This document shows, piece by piece, positions 41,088 to 52,481 of a stretch of 64,000 bases of DNA. Every line of letters starts with the position of its first letter. Position 1 is the stretch's first letter. The DNA is from Piromyces finnis (taxonomy: Eukaryota > Neocallimastigomycota > Neocallimastigomycetes > Neocallimastigales > Neocallimastigaceae). The translations under genes were made by a program, and so were the position numbers. Location of the stretch: NCBI GenBank assembly GCA_002104945.1, contig MCFH01000007.1:978001-1042000 (forward strand), given 5' to 3'. The notes under the pieces are model-generated. The model ran no database searches. It saw only the letters and a program-made list of their open reading frames with translations, and had not been told where the DNA came from.

Positions 41088-43142
41088 TTACAAATCTATG
41101 ATTTCTCTTTTTTTTGTAGTTTGAGCATTATCTTTTTTTTCAATAAATGAATTTTTCATAGATTCTACGGGTTCAGAACGCTTAGGTATAATACCCAAAA
41201 AACGGAAATGCTCTTCATCAGCTATTGCTCTAGCCCAAACACTCTTAATATTATTCCTACGTTTATCTGGAATAAGAATCTTTTCATGATCTTGGATAAT
41301 ACCTGTTTTTTCATCATAAATAACTCTTACACCACTCTTGTTTTCAATTTTACTATGCTCACGAATATCATGAATAAACTTCAATACTTCATACTCATAA
41401 ACATCACGGTGAACAGCAAAATGCATAACATGATCACTACCTTCAAAATAAGCACGACGAATTAAAAAACCATTCTTTTGTAAATTGTAAATGTAAGGTT
41501 CAATTAAGTCTGGACAAATGACACGGTCTCCATTACCATACATAAACATGTAAGCCATATGTTTTGGTACATTATAAAAAGCAGGATAGTAGATATTTAA
41601 AAGATACTTAGCGATAGAAGGTTGACGTACAAAGATATAATAGAAATAACAAATCATTTTACTGAGAGTTGGAGAATAATGTGTATGCTTTATACCAAAA
41701 TATTTCATACATTTCATTGAAGTAATACCAGCAGTGATACCACGAGTAATAACGTCTTGTGTTAAAAGTGAAGGTCCAGAATCCATAATTGCTGCTTCCA
41801 TACAATAATAGAATTTTTCATAATCTTCAAATTCTTTTCTAGCCTGACGATATTCATTATTTAATTTGATCATTTGTTCATCATTTTTCCATTCACCTTT
41901 CTTTTCCTTATCATTTAAGAAGTCTAAAAATTCATTTTCAGTCATGGTAGTACAATTTTGATTCGCCTTTTCTACAACATGTCTTTCAGAAATAATTGCC
42001 TTACTATTAGATTTTTGTTTAACGAAAAATTCAGAGGAAGTTACTGTAGAAGAAGAAGAAATCACAGTAATTGAATCAGAAAGATTTAGTTTCTTTAAAA
42101 TATTTTGCTCCCTGATCTTTACTCTCCTTTTAAATTTTCTAAGATTCACTTGCAAAACATAGGTAAAGTGAGCAAAAATATAAGAACCATTATCACTAAA
42201 GGTATGAAAAATAATTTTACATTCTTCACCTTTTGCTTGACGTTCACACCATAATTTAAATAATTGCTTCATAAGATGTTCATTTTTAATATTTAAAATT
42301 TTTGGAACTAATAAAAGTGGAGTAGGAGAAATATAAGCTAACACTGGATGACCAATGTTAGAATAAAGCTTTATATATTTCTTAAGATGTTTTGGATGAC
42401 AATTCCACCATCCCAATAATACCATTAATTCTCTTGGTGAACGATCCATGGAACAATCACAAAGGGTAGTAGTATCCTTAGCATCTTTTTCTGGTTTTAT
42501 AAAAACAAATCCACGACTTAAATTTCTTCTATTATATTTTTGTTGAATACAACGATGACTAAAGAATCTATGTATAATACGATCAAGAAGAGATAATTTT
42601 TTATCATCTTCATCAATTTCTAATGAATCATAATAAGAAGTTTTTGAAATGCTTCTAAAATAATTATAATGTTCAAATTTACGAATTTTTTGATAAATTT
42701 CTTTTTCTTTTTCATATTTAGCAATTTGTTCATCAGTAAGAGGTGTAGATAATACTTCATTTTTTGGTTGATAATTAATTTTTTCATTTGATTTTGATTC
42801 TTTTGAAAAAAGACTTGAAATTCTAAAATATTCTTTTCTATAATAGGGGGTATAATTAAAGAATGGAGTAGAAATAAAAGTCTGATCTAGTGGATTTGAT
42901 AAATGAGAATTTGGAAAAAAAGATAACGAATTCTTCTTTGTTAATTCAATATTACTATGAGAAGAACGTAATGTATGGATGTAATGAATTGATAATTTAT
43001 TGTTATTATTATTAGAAACTGTAGATATAATTTTAGGTGTAGAATATCTTAATGAATGAATCAACTGATGATATAAACTAGTTTGTTGGCCTATCTTCTT
43101 TACTAGAAAATAGTTACTATTTATTATTTTATTGAATTCCAT
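41088..43142 (-). CDS. DUF829/TMEM53-like alpha/beta hydrolase
   Basis: Single-exon 684-residue protein. The C-terminal two thirds match the DUF829 (TMEM53/PaxU) family: MVLLGWWNCHPKHLKKY at the start of the fold, IIFHTFSDNGSYIF around the nucleophile elbow, IMDSGPS, then YGNGDRVICP and FEGSDHVMHF carrying the expected acidic and His positions. In TMEM53 the nucleophile block reads FSNGG; here it is FSDNGS, so Ser placement is shifted or altered and activity is uncertain. TMEM53 is a nuclear-envelope protein in animals; the fungal relatives are poorly described. The first ~115 residues are Ser/Asn/Thr-rich with scattered Lys/Arg and few acids, which could be a presequence. About residues 190-235 and 345-450 are insertions rich in Lys and Glu. 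The protein is roughly twice the length of TMEM53 (277 aa). Confidence 0.8.
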   Translation of the reverse strand: MEFNKIINSNYFLVKKIGQQTSLYHQLIHSLRYSTPKIISTVSNNNNNKLSIHYIHTLRSSHSNIELTKKNSLSFFPNSHLSNPLDQTFISTPFFNYTPYYRKEYFRISSLFSKESKSNEKINYQPKNEVLSTPLTDEQIAKYEKEKEIYQKIRKFEHYNYFRSISKTSYYDSLEIDEDDKKLSLLDRIIHRFFSHRCIQQKYNRRNLSRGFVFIKPEKDAKDTTTLCDCSMDRSPRELMVLLGWWNCHPKHLKKYIKLYSNIGHPVLAYISPTPLLLVPKILNIKNEHLMKQLFKLWCERQAKGEECKIIFHTFSDNGSYIFAHFTYVLQVNLRKFKRRVKIREQNILKKLNLSDSITVISSSSTVTSSEFFVKQKSNSKAIISERHVVEKANQNCTTMTENEFLDFLNDKEKKGEWKNDEQMIKLNNEYRQARKEFEDYEKFYYCMEAAIMDSGPSLLTQDVITRGITAGITSMKCMKYFGIKHTHYSPTLSKMICYFYYIFVRQPSIAKYLLNIYYPAFYNVPKHMAYMFMYGNGDRVICPDLIEPYIYNLQKNGFLIRRAYFEGSDHVMHFAVHRDVYEYEVLKFIHDIREHSKIENKSGVRVIYDEKTGIIQDHEKILIPDKRRNNIKSVWARAIADEEHFRFLGIIPKRSEPVESMKNSFIEKKDNAQTTKKREIIDL

Positions 43143-44163
43143 TTTTATTGTTTTTTTTTTTTTTTTTAATTTGCAAGTATATTATGATAAAAAAACTAAT
43201 TTTTGATTTTTACTCTATTAAACTTTTATTTGTTTTATATATTAAATTATTTTTAAACTTTCAAATATCAATTCTTTGGTGTTTCAATATATATATTCGA
43301 CTATAATATTTCAAACTTTTTTTTAAAATTATAAATACTTTTTATTGGTTTTTTTTTTATGTTAATTTAATTATTTTTCTCAAACATTAATTTTTAATTG
43401 CTATTATTAATTTAATTTAAAATTGAATTTAATTTTAAAATTTCAATATATAAAAAGGAATATGTTAGAAAAAAAAAAAAATTCTTAAATTTTATATTAT
43501 AAAATAATACAATTTCTCGGTTAAAATGAACAAATATATATAAAAAATATACTGCTTATTATACAAATTAATCAATACATACCATAAAAGTTTACTATTT
43601 ATATATTTCATTTATAAATATATTGTTATCTATTATTATACTCTTCTACACAGATGTAAATGTCCAAGGCAAAAAAAGTAAATGAAAAAAAAGTATTTCT
43701 CGAAAAATAAATAAGTATTATGATAAAAGAAATAATAATAGAAATACTTCTTTTCTCTATTTATCAGAAAATAATAATGAGAAAGGAGATATTTTATATT
43801 TTAAATTGCTGTTGCTATTTTAAAATAAAAATAATAATAAAATAAAATCTTTTATATATATATAGTTGAAAATTGATTTAATTTATTAAATGAGGTTGTT
43901 TTTTTTTTTTTCTTAAACTAAAAAAGGCATAATTTTTTAAATATAACACTTTAAATAGCTTTAAAATTAACAATAGTGATAATAAAAACTTAATTCCCTT
44001 TTTCTTTATTTTTGTTATTAATTCTATTATTGAAATGATTATTTATCAACTTTATCTTTTTTCATTGAAAAATTTTGTTCAAAAAAAAAAAAGAAAGAAA
44101 TAAAATTATTTTATTGTATATTATAAATAGCAATAACTATTTCTCTTTAAAAAATAACAATAA

Positions 44164-44196
<33 letters not shown>

Positions 44197-44958
44197 TTTA
44201 TGAACTTTTTCTATATCAATTTTCTATCCTTAATCAATATGTTTAAAACCTGCATAATACTTTCTAAAACAAAGATTAAATAAAATTTAAATTTTTTTTT
44301 TTTTTTTTTGATTTTATTAGTTATTTAGGTTCAATTATTTTTGATAATTTAAAAGAATTATCCAGTAATTTAATGTATTGATGAATAATATGTTTTAAAT
44401 TAAGTTATTTTAAATTACAATAATCTGAATTTTTATTATTTATCTAAAGGATTAATTCTATAAAGAAAAGTGTAAAAGAAAATATAAAATTGTTTTAAAA
44501 CAAAATGGTTTTATAAACTATAATTCTACTATTATTATTTTAAAAAAGGGCAATTGGATTAGAAGAAATAGTGATTCTATATAATTGGTATTATGAATAC
44601 AAAAAAAAAAAAAAAAACATTTATTTATTTTAATATCAATATCATTTTGAAATAAAAAATTTTAATCCACAAAAGTATTAAATAAATAGATTAACATTCA
44701 AAAAAAAAGAAAGTATCTTTATTAAAAAATTTTGAGCTTAGTCAAAAAAGGTTTTTATAAAATAATAGATAACTAATAGAAAAAATATAAGAAAGAATAC
44801 TTATTTTAGTGAAATTTTTTGGAATCGAATTAACGATATAAGAACAAATAAAAGTTAATTAGAATAATAAAAATAAAAATAAAAAACAATATTATATAAA
44901 AGTATAATAAACAACTATTACTTATTTATTAAATATTTATATTTATATATTCATTTAC

Positions 44959-45025
<67 letters not shown>

Positions 45026-46100
45026 TTGTTCATATTTTTATTATTGAATTCATTGGCTCCTCTTTTTATAATAACGGGATTTTAAAAATTATCCAAATTA
45101 ATAAATATTATTATTATTATTATTACTTTTGATAAATTGAAATATTATTGTATTGATATTGATTTATTTAAAAACAATATTAATTTTATGTAGGAATTAT
45201 ATAATCATGTTTTACTTTTTTCTTCATTAATATTTTTTATTCAACTATTCTATTGATCCACATTTTCCATAGCTATAATTTACTATAAATATAATATTAT
45301 TTGCTTGCATAAATCTGCTTTAACATCCAATTTATCCACCAAATAAAACTATTTCCAAAACAAAAAAGAATTATTAATTACCAAGAAATAGATTTTATTA
45401 TTAAATAAAGTTTTATTTCTGATAAAGATAACATCATACATTATAATAATAATTTTAATATATTATATTATATAAAATAATATTAAAGATATAATCAATT
45501 AATTTCAATAATTATAATAATAAAGTTTGCAAACAATAATAAATTCAAAGTTTCTCCACATTATAAATTATTTAATATTGAAAATATATTACCAATATAA
45601 TTTAATATCTCCCACTATTAATTACTATGTTTATCTTAATGTATACAAAGGAACGTATGTTTACATTCATACATTTACATTAGAATATTTATATTTTAAA
45701 ATTTATCAATATTAATTGTTTAATTATCATTTTTTATATTATTCAAATTTATAAAATTTAAACAAATATTACGGTTTTTACTTTTTCATGTATTAAATTT
45801 AAATTCGTTTTTAAAAAAAATGGAATTTGAAAATTAAAAAGATTTAATAAATATGCATTTTTTTATCCAATTACTTTTCTATTAATTTTATTGATGTTGG
45901 TGTTGGTGTTGGTGTTGTTGTTGATGTTATATGTATAATCAGAATAAGTTCCAAAATATGGTATATAAAATTTTAATATAATATATACTTTTTTTTTTCA
46001 ATAAGCTGTAAAAAATGAAGTATTTATTGTTATAAAATTATACAATTAACGATTTTTTAATTTATAAAATCAAATAAAATATTTTATTAATTACATTTTT
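43143..46100. other. 3-kb gene-free stretch
   Basis: AT-rich sequence with TA repeats (44167-44190), the ATTT array at 44957-45027 and a GGTGTT-type mini-array at 45894-45922. The small open frame at 45527-45715 has no recognisable family and AT-driven composition. It holds the 5' region of the hydrolase gene and the 3' end of the DNL zinc-finger gene. Confidence 0.55.
44957..45027. repeat. (ATTT)n microsatellite
   Basis: About 17 uninterrupted ATTT units. Confidence 0.93.
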
Positions 46101-46787
46101 TTATTTCTTTTCTTTTTCTTCCTGTTCTCTTTGTTCTTCTTTTAAAAATTCAATAACATCATTTTGTTCAGTCTGAGTTAATTGTTGGAGATCTTTTTTA
46201 ATAATGGTTTTATTACCAGAAGAATTACATTGTTGTCTCTTGAAATAATCTTCAATAGTACCAAATTTATTCAGAGAATCATACCAACCAAGATGATCAG
46301 CAATTAAATGTAAATTTTTACATTTATCACAACGAATAATGACAACACCTTCATAATAAGATTTTTTTGATATTAGTTTATAGGAACGATTATTACATTT
46401 TTTACATGTAAAGCCAATTAAAAATTTTTCTGTATCGATTTTTACTTTATTTTGTTCAATATTAGATTTATTATCTAAAGAATAATTAGTTTTCGAAAAA
46501 CATTGGACAGATTGATAATTCCAATTTTTATGTTGATTAAATAAAGTATTGCTTAATGAATTAACAATATTTAGTTCTTGATGAGTAAAATTTGATAATT
46601 TAAAAGTATAATTGTTCGGGTATAAATTAGTATTTAAAGATAAATTTCTTGAAATTGGTTTTAATCCAGAAATGCAATGGAAATTTAAATTTTGAAATGA
46701 ATTTCTAACATCTTTTACAAAATGTTTATTTAATGAAGAATTATTCAAAAATCCCTTTTTAATTGAATTACAAGTTATGGTTTGCAT
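46101..46787 (-). CDS. DNL-type zinc finger protein, organellar Hsp70 escort (Zim17/Hep1-like)
   Basis: Single-exon 228-residue protein. Residues 121-185 are a DNL zinc finger: FLIGFTCKKCNNRSYKLISK with Cys128 and Cys131, then VVIIRCDKCKNLHLIADHLGWY with Cys153 and Cys156. The D-x-L (DHLGW) and HLIADHL signature is that of Zim17/Tim15/Hep1, which keeps mitochondrial Hsp70 soluble and active during protein import. The first ~115 residues are Asn/Ser/Lys-rich with almost no acidic residues, consistent with organelle targeting although longer than usual. In an organism without respiring mitochondria the site would be the hydrogenosome. It lies about 3 kb from HydG, another probable hydrogenosomal protein. 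The C-terminal tail is Gln/Glu/Lys-rich. Confidence 0.88.
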   Translation of the reverse strand: MQTITCNSIKKGFLNNSSLNKHFVKDVRNSFQNLNFHCISGLKPISRNLSLNTNLYPNNYTFKLSNFTHQELNIVNSLSNTLFNQHKNWNYQSVQCFSKTNYSLDNKSNIEQNKVKIDTEKFLIGFTCKKCNNRSYKLISKKSYYEGVVIIRCDKCKNLHLIADHLGWYDSLNKFGTIEDYFKRQQCNSSGNKTIIKKDLQQLTQTEQNDVIEFLKEEQREQEEKEKK

Positions 46788-47730
46788 TTTATTAAATTAT
46801 TTGTATACTATATATATTGAAAATACTTAATATTATAAAGATTTCTATATATTTTTTTATTTTTTATTTTTTTATTCTTATTATTCTTCTTATTATTATT
46901 ATGCTTCTTTAAAAAGGAAAAAATATTTATGTTTGTTTTTTCACCTTTTTTTAAAATCGAAAATCTAATCCTTTATCATATAGTGTTAGAAGGGTTAGGA
47001 TTTATTATAAAAAATTAAATTGTTTTTTTTTTCTTATTATTATTATTCTTATTATTAATTAATAATAATGATATCTTTAAAACTTTAGTGGTTTGATTAA
47101 AAAAATGGTTTTATTTATTTTTGCTTACATAGCAAAATTTTATAAAGAAACATTAAGTAAATATTTCAATATTATCTTTCTCTTATAACTTTTATAAAAT
47201 AATTCTTAAATTGTCAATTTACAAATTTATTTATAATTTTTAATTAAAATTTTACACTTTATTACAATTTGCTTAAATAGATGAAAACATATAAAAATAA
47301 ACAATAGAATATTATTTATTGTCATAATAAAATTATGAAATATCAACTCTTATTTTTATGACAATCGATAAAGAAGATAATTTACAGAAATATAAATATA
47401 ATAAATAAAATGCACTCTAAAATGGATAATATTTTATATTTATGATTTATTTAGAAAACGTATAAACCAAGAAAAATTTTTAAATTTTATGAAATAATAA
47501 TATAGAAAAATCAAAGATTAATTTTAATAATATTTAATTCTAGTTATAAATAAATTTTATTTCTTTTAATTATTATTATTAAATCTGTATTATTTTGCTT
47601 ATAATTCTTTTTATGTTGTAATAAACTACCTAAAAACATTGCCTTATTTTTTTTTTTTGATTATTGAATTTTTTTTTTTTGAATAATCGGACAAAATCGG
47701 AATCTTCTATATATACATATAAATATTTAA
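46788..47730. other. Spacer upstream of the DNL gene
   Basis: AT-rich with T-runs (47648-47660 and 47671-47680); no gene seen. It contains the 5' leader of the DNL zinc-finger gene and runs to the left target-site duplication of the SINE at 47731. Confidence 0.5.
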
Positions 47731-47740
47731 ACCAACTGCG

Positions 47741-47743
<3 letters not shown>

Positions 47744-47793
<50 letters not shown>

Positions 47794-48325
47794 TTCCGAG
47801 TGCATTTCTCCCATCGATCAGAGTTAGCTCCAATGGTGGTTCTTAGAGAAACGTTGGCTCATTCCTATTGCTAGGTGGTTGTGACCCTCCTGGTCTGTCA
47901 TACTGTTTCTTCAGCTTCGACGCTCACTTAATCCATGTACATTAGATGCATGTCGTTGTACGATATTTCACAACTACAATGCTAAGCCTCTTATAGTCAA
48001 TTTGATCACGTGTCAACCGCCCCCTAATGTTTACACTTAAATTGATTAAGGAATATTATGTGTTTTTGGCATAGCCTAAGTCACCACTTATTAAGTTCTA
48101 ATTTGGAATGTACCATGTACACTAGACCCTCTCAGGCCGGCTAGACGAGTGTTATTATCATAGTAGTAAATTAGAAAGTTCATTTATACTTACCTGAATA
48201 TCATAACCCAACCCATGGCAAACCCAGTGGGAAAATCCACAGGCACTGACATCTGCGGGGTCGAACCAGAAGCCTTATGTATGCTAAGGAAACGCCTTAA
48301 CAACCAGGATAAAAACTGGAACGAC
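47744..48325 (-). mobile_element. tRNA-derived SINE, copy 2 (LINE-A-like tail)
   Basis: Read on the minus strand from 48325, it begins GTCGTTCCAG, carries a tRNA-like head with GGTTGTTAAGGCG, a CCTTA/TAAGG anticodon stem and a perfect box B GGTTCGACCCC, then a body of about 400 nt and a poly-A tail (T-run 47742-47790). A 13-bp target-site duplication ACCAACTGCGCTT flanks it (47731-47743, 48326-48338). Its head and first part of the body match SINE copy 1, but near its 3' end 47882-47925 matches the C-terminal coding region of LINE-A (8383-8426) at 40 of 44 positions. The intact box B and long tail point to a younger copy than SINE 1. G+C is well above the local background. Confidence 0.9.
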
Positions 48326-48338
48326 ACCAACTGCGCTT

Positions 48339-48755
48339 ATTCTTAAAAAAGATGGCAATATTTCATTTAAAGTAAAAATATTTATTAAAAATTTCTTAAA
48401 AAATAGAATATTTAATAAATATTGCTACAAGTTATATACATATGTATAAAATATTTCTTTATTAATGTTTTTTTATTTTTTTTTATAAATTATTTTCTAA
48501 CCCTCACAACTATTAAAATAAGTATTATAAATTTCTTATTTATAGTAAATGAATGTATTACCAAATGAATGTATTACCACACCACTTTAAATCTATATTT
48601 TTTGAAAAATTCTTTAATATTTAATTGATTTTAATATATTATAAATAATAATGGTATTGATAAATTATGAAATATAACAAAATATAATATATATCGATAT
48701 TTTATTTTATAAATGCTAATAGTTATATTTACTTTTTTCAATAAAATAGAAACAT

Positions 48756-48812
<57 letters not shown>

Positions 48813-49751
48813 GAAGAAGAAGAAGTAGCTTTTATTTTAAGAATTTGATTTTACATAATAAGTTATGTATATTAAATTTTTAGTGAATTAATTTTTATCC
48901 TCATTTATTATATATGAAATTATTATATATAATTTTTTTATCTTTTTTTTTTAACGAAATGTTTATATATAATATATATATAATATATTACAGTACAATT
49001 AATTTAATTCTTATTATATATAATTAAATTTCGCATTTCGTTTTTTCGTTTATATTGCCTTATAATCTGAAGATGAGGGGTATTTATAAAAAAAATTAAT
49101 GTACAATACTACAACATAAAAGCATAATTTTTTTTTATAAATTCTGTATAAAAGAATAATTTTTTTTCTTTTATACTTTTTTTTTTTTTTTAAAAAAATT
49201 ACTTTTTTTTTTTTATTATAGAATAATAAAATTAAAAATTTATTTTGTAATAATTTATTTAATAATAGTAATAAGAATAAAAAAAAGTAACTTAGTTATA
49301 TTTGCTTTAATTAAAAATAAATTAAAAATAAAAATAAAAAATAGGAAATAAAATAATCCATTTTTTTTAATATAATATCCTTATATATTATCATTCTCTA
49401 ATATAAAAAATAATTAATACTTAGAATATTTAAAATAAAAACAACATATAGGTATTTATAGTTTTTATATTATAAGTTGTTTTATAAGTTATATATATAT
49501 AATATTTGGCAGTATTTTTTAAGAAAAAATTTAATATTTCTTGTATAAAAGAAATAAAAGCAATTTATTTAATTAAATATTTTTAGCATTTATGATATTA
49601 ATCTAATTTATATTATTTTATTTTATTACATCATTATAACAATTATAAATAAAACAAATTTTATATAACTGTACGATGTGCAAATATATATATTTATAAA
49701 AATAATAATTTAATCAAATTTGATTAAACAACAAAAAAAAAAAAAAAAGAA
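48339..49751. other. Spacer upstream of HydG
   Basis: AT-rich with an AAT array (48757-48811) and T-runs; no gene. It holds the promoter and leader of HydG, with an A-run immediately before the start codon. Confidence 0.5.
48757..48811. repeat. (AAT)n microsatellite
   Basis: About 18 AAT units followed by a few AAG units. Confidence 0.93.
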
Positions 49752-51701
49752 ATGTTGCCTGTTGTTAAGAATTTAGTTTCTGGTGCTATTAGAGCACCTC
49801 AAACTAAGAATTTACTTAGTAATTCTATAAATTTATTATCCAAGAGATTTTATGTTTGGAGTATCGAAAGAGAACGTAACTATTATATTTATATTTTATT
49901 ATTATTATTATTATTAAAAAAAAAAGATATTAGAATAAGGAATTATTTTTATTTTTGCATATATAAAATTAAGTAGAATATAGAAGATTGATTTTTTATA
50001 GTGTTTATATTAAGTGTTTATATAATTGATTTATGTAGTATTAATATATATAAAATAAGAATTAAGCGATTACATAATTGCAATAATAACAATTATTATT
50101 ATAATAATAAATTATTTCGATTAAATAAAATTAAATAAGATGAAATAAAATTTTATTATAAATAAAATATTTATTTATTTTTTTATGTATTTTTTTATTC
50201 AGCAAATCATAAATTCAAAAAAGCTAGTGAAATTATTCGTGAAAAAGAAATTTTTGAAGCTTTAGAAAAAACTAAAGAAGACTCTAAGAATCCAGAGGTT
50301 ATTAAGAGCATTTTAAAAAAAGCAAAGGATAAGGCTTTATTAAAGAATGTTGTTGGTGGTTCAGAATATGTTCAAGGTTTAACTATTGAAGAAACAGCCA
50401 CTTTATTAAATATGGACTCCACAAATAAAGAATTAACTAGTTTATTATTTAAGACAGCTTTCGATATTAAGGAACGTATCTATGGTAATAGAATTGTTCT
50501 ATTTGCTCCACTCTATATTTCTAATTATTGTGTTAATTCATGCACTTATTGTTCTTTCAGAGTTCAAAATACTCACGGTACTCGTGCTTTACTTGAAAAG
50601 GAAGACATTGAAAGAGAAGTAGTCACTTTACAAAGACAAGGTCACAAGAGATTATTAGTTTTAACTGGTGAACATCCAAAATACCCATTTGAAAAATTCC
50701 TTGATGCTCTTAAAGTAATTAGTGAAGTTAGAACTCCACCATGTGGTGAAATTCGCCGTATTAATGTTGAAATTCCAATGCTTTCTGTTTCCGATTTCCG
50801 TAGATTAAAGAATACTAATGTTATTGGTACCTATACTCTTTTCCAAGAAACATATCACAGAGAAACTTTCAAAAGAGTTCATCCACAAGGTCCAAAATCT
50901 AACTATGAACGTCGTGTTTTAACTTTTGATCGTGCTCAAACAGCTGGTATTGATGATGTTGGTCTCGGTGTTTTATTCGGTTTATATGATTATAAGTTTG
51001 AAGTTTTAGCTCTTCTTCAACATGCTCAACATCTTGATCAAACTTATCATGCTGGACCACACACTATTTCTATTCCAAGAATTCAACCAGCTGCTAATGC
51101 CCCAGATGCCATTAAAACTCCATTCCCAGTTAATGATGATGATTTCAGAAAGTTAGTTGCTATTTTACGTTGTGCTGTCCCATATACTGGTATGATTTTA
51201 TCTACTAGGGAAACTACTGAAATGAGAAACCAACTCTTAAATATGGGTATTAGTCAAATGAGTGCTGGTTCTAGAACTGATGTTGGTGCTTACCATCGTG
51301 ATACCTCCAAAAAGGCTGATGAATTACTTCACCAAAACACCGAATATAATTCCAGTAGTCAATTTACCTTAAACGATCCAAGAAATACTGATCAAGTTAT
51401 TAGTGATTTGATTAAGAGTGGTTACGTTCCATCATTCTGTACTGCTTGTTACCGTGAAGGTAGAACTGGTGAAGCTTTCATGAACATTGCTAAGAAGGGT
51501 GATATTCATAACTTCTGTCATCCAAATTCTTTACTTACTCTTCAAGAATACCTTACTGATTATGCCTCTGAAGAAACAAGAAAAATTGGTGAAGAATTAA
51601 TTAAGAAGGAAGAAAAGCGTATCCCATCCAAGATTCGTCTTGCTGCTTTAAAGAAAAAGCAAAAGAGACTTGCTGCTGGTGAAAGAGATTTATATTTCTA
51701 A
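49752..51701 (+). CDS. hydG: [FeFe]-hydrogenase maturase HydG, organelle-targeted
   Basis: Two exons (49752-49875, 50203-51701) with a phase-1 intron of 327 nt give 540 residues. HydG is a radical-SAM tyrosine lyase that makes the CO and CN ligands of the hydrogenase H-cluster. The radical-SAM motif is Cys151-x3-Cys155-x2-Cys158 (in YCVNSCTYCSF); the C-terminal HydG-specific cluster motif is Cys454-x2-Cys457-x22-Cys480 (in SFCTACYREGRTGEAF). Both are complete. Exon 1 encodes an Arg/Lys/Ser/Asn-rich, acid-free stretch (MLPVVKNLVSGAIRAPQTKN and on to KRF), a typical mitochondrial-type presequence, so the protein should go to the hydrogenosome. Bacterial HydG has about 470 residues; most of the excess is the presequence. 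Codon use is strongly biased (GGT, AAG), suggesting high expression. Hydrogenase, HydE and HydF are not in the window. Confidence 0.94.
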
Positions 51702-52481
51702 GCTCAAAAATGGCATACATCATCCTTCCCTTTATTATCTTATATATATAATTTTTTTAAAAAAATTAAGTTATTTATATAGTTAAAAACAATAACAATA
51801 ACAACAAAACGAAACAATATTTTACAATATATTGTATTATACCTAATAATAAAAAATATATTTCTGTATATTTTTATATTTTATAGTAGAAGAATTCTTA
51901 ATATTTTAAATAATGTTTGAATAAAAATTTATAGATGATTAAAAAATTATAATAAAATTAAATTAAATAAAAATAAATAACAATAACAATAATAATAACA
52001 ACAACAACAACAACAATAGTAATAATGATAATAATAATGATGAAAATGAACAAAATAGCTTTTCTTTTTCTTTTTTTTTTTTTTTTCTTTTCATATGAGA
52101 AAATGATTTAAATTAATTCTAGATATTTTTTTTTTTAAAAAAGTTTTATAGAAAACAATCTAGTTAAAAAAAAAAAAAAAAATCACAAGATCATCAATAT
52201 AAAGTAAATTAATTAAAAAAAATTTAAGAATTGTGAAATGATTTATATTTTAAAATATAAATATATATAAATTTTCTTTTATGCCTATAAAAAAGCAAAT
52301 AAAATATATATTTCAACATTTTTTAAATTAAAGTATATAAATATATTTTATAAAAATTTCGAAAAGTCATTATTAAATATATACATTTTATTAGTTACAT
52401 TGTATTCAAAAGATAATAAATATTAATTATATGATTATTTGAAATCTATTAAAGTAAAAATAGCTACAAGTAAAAGTGACA
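51702..52481. other. Intergenic spacer between convergent genes
   Basis: It contains the 3' UTRs of HydG and of the 345-aa gene, which converge here, with AAC/AAT repeats (51977-52030) and T- and A-runs. No gene. Confidence 0.6.
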
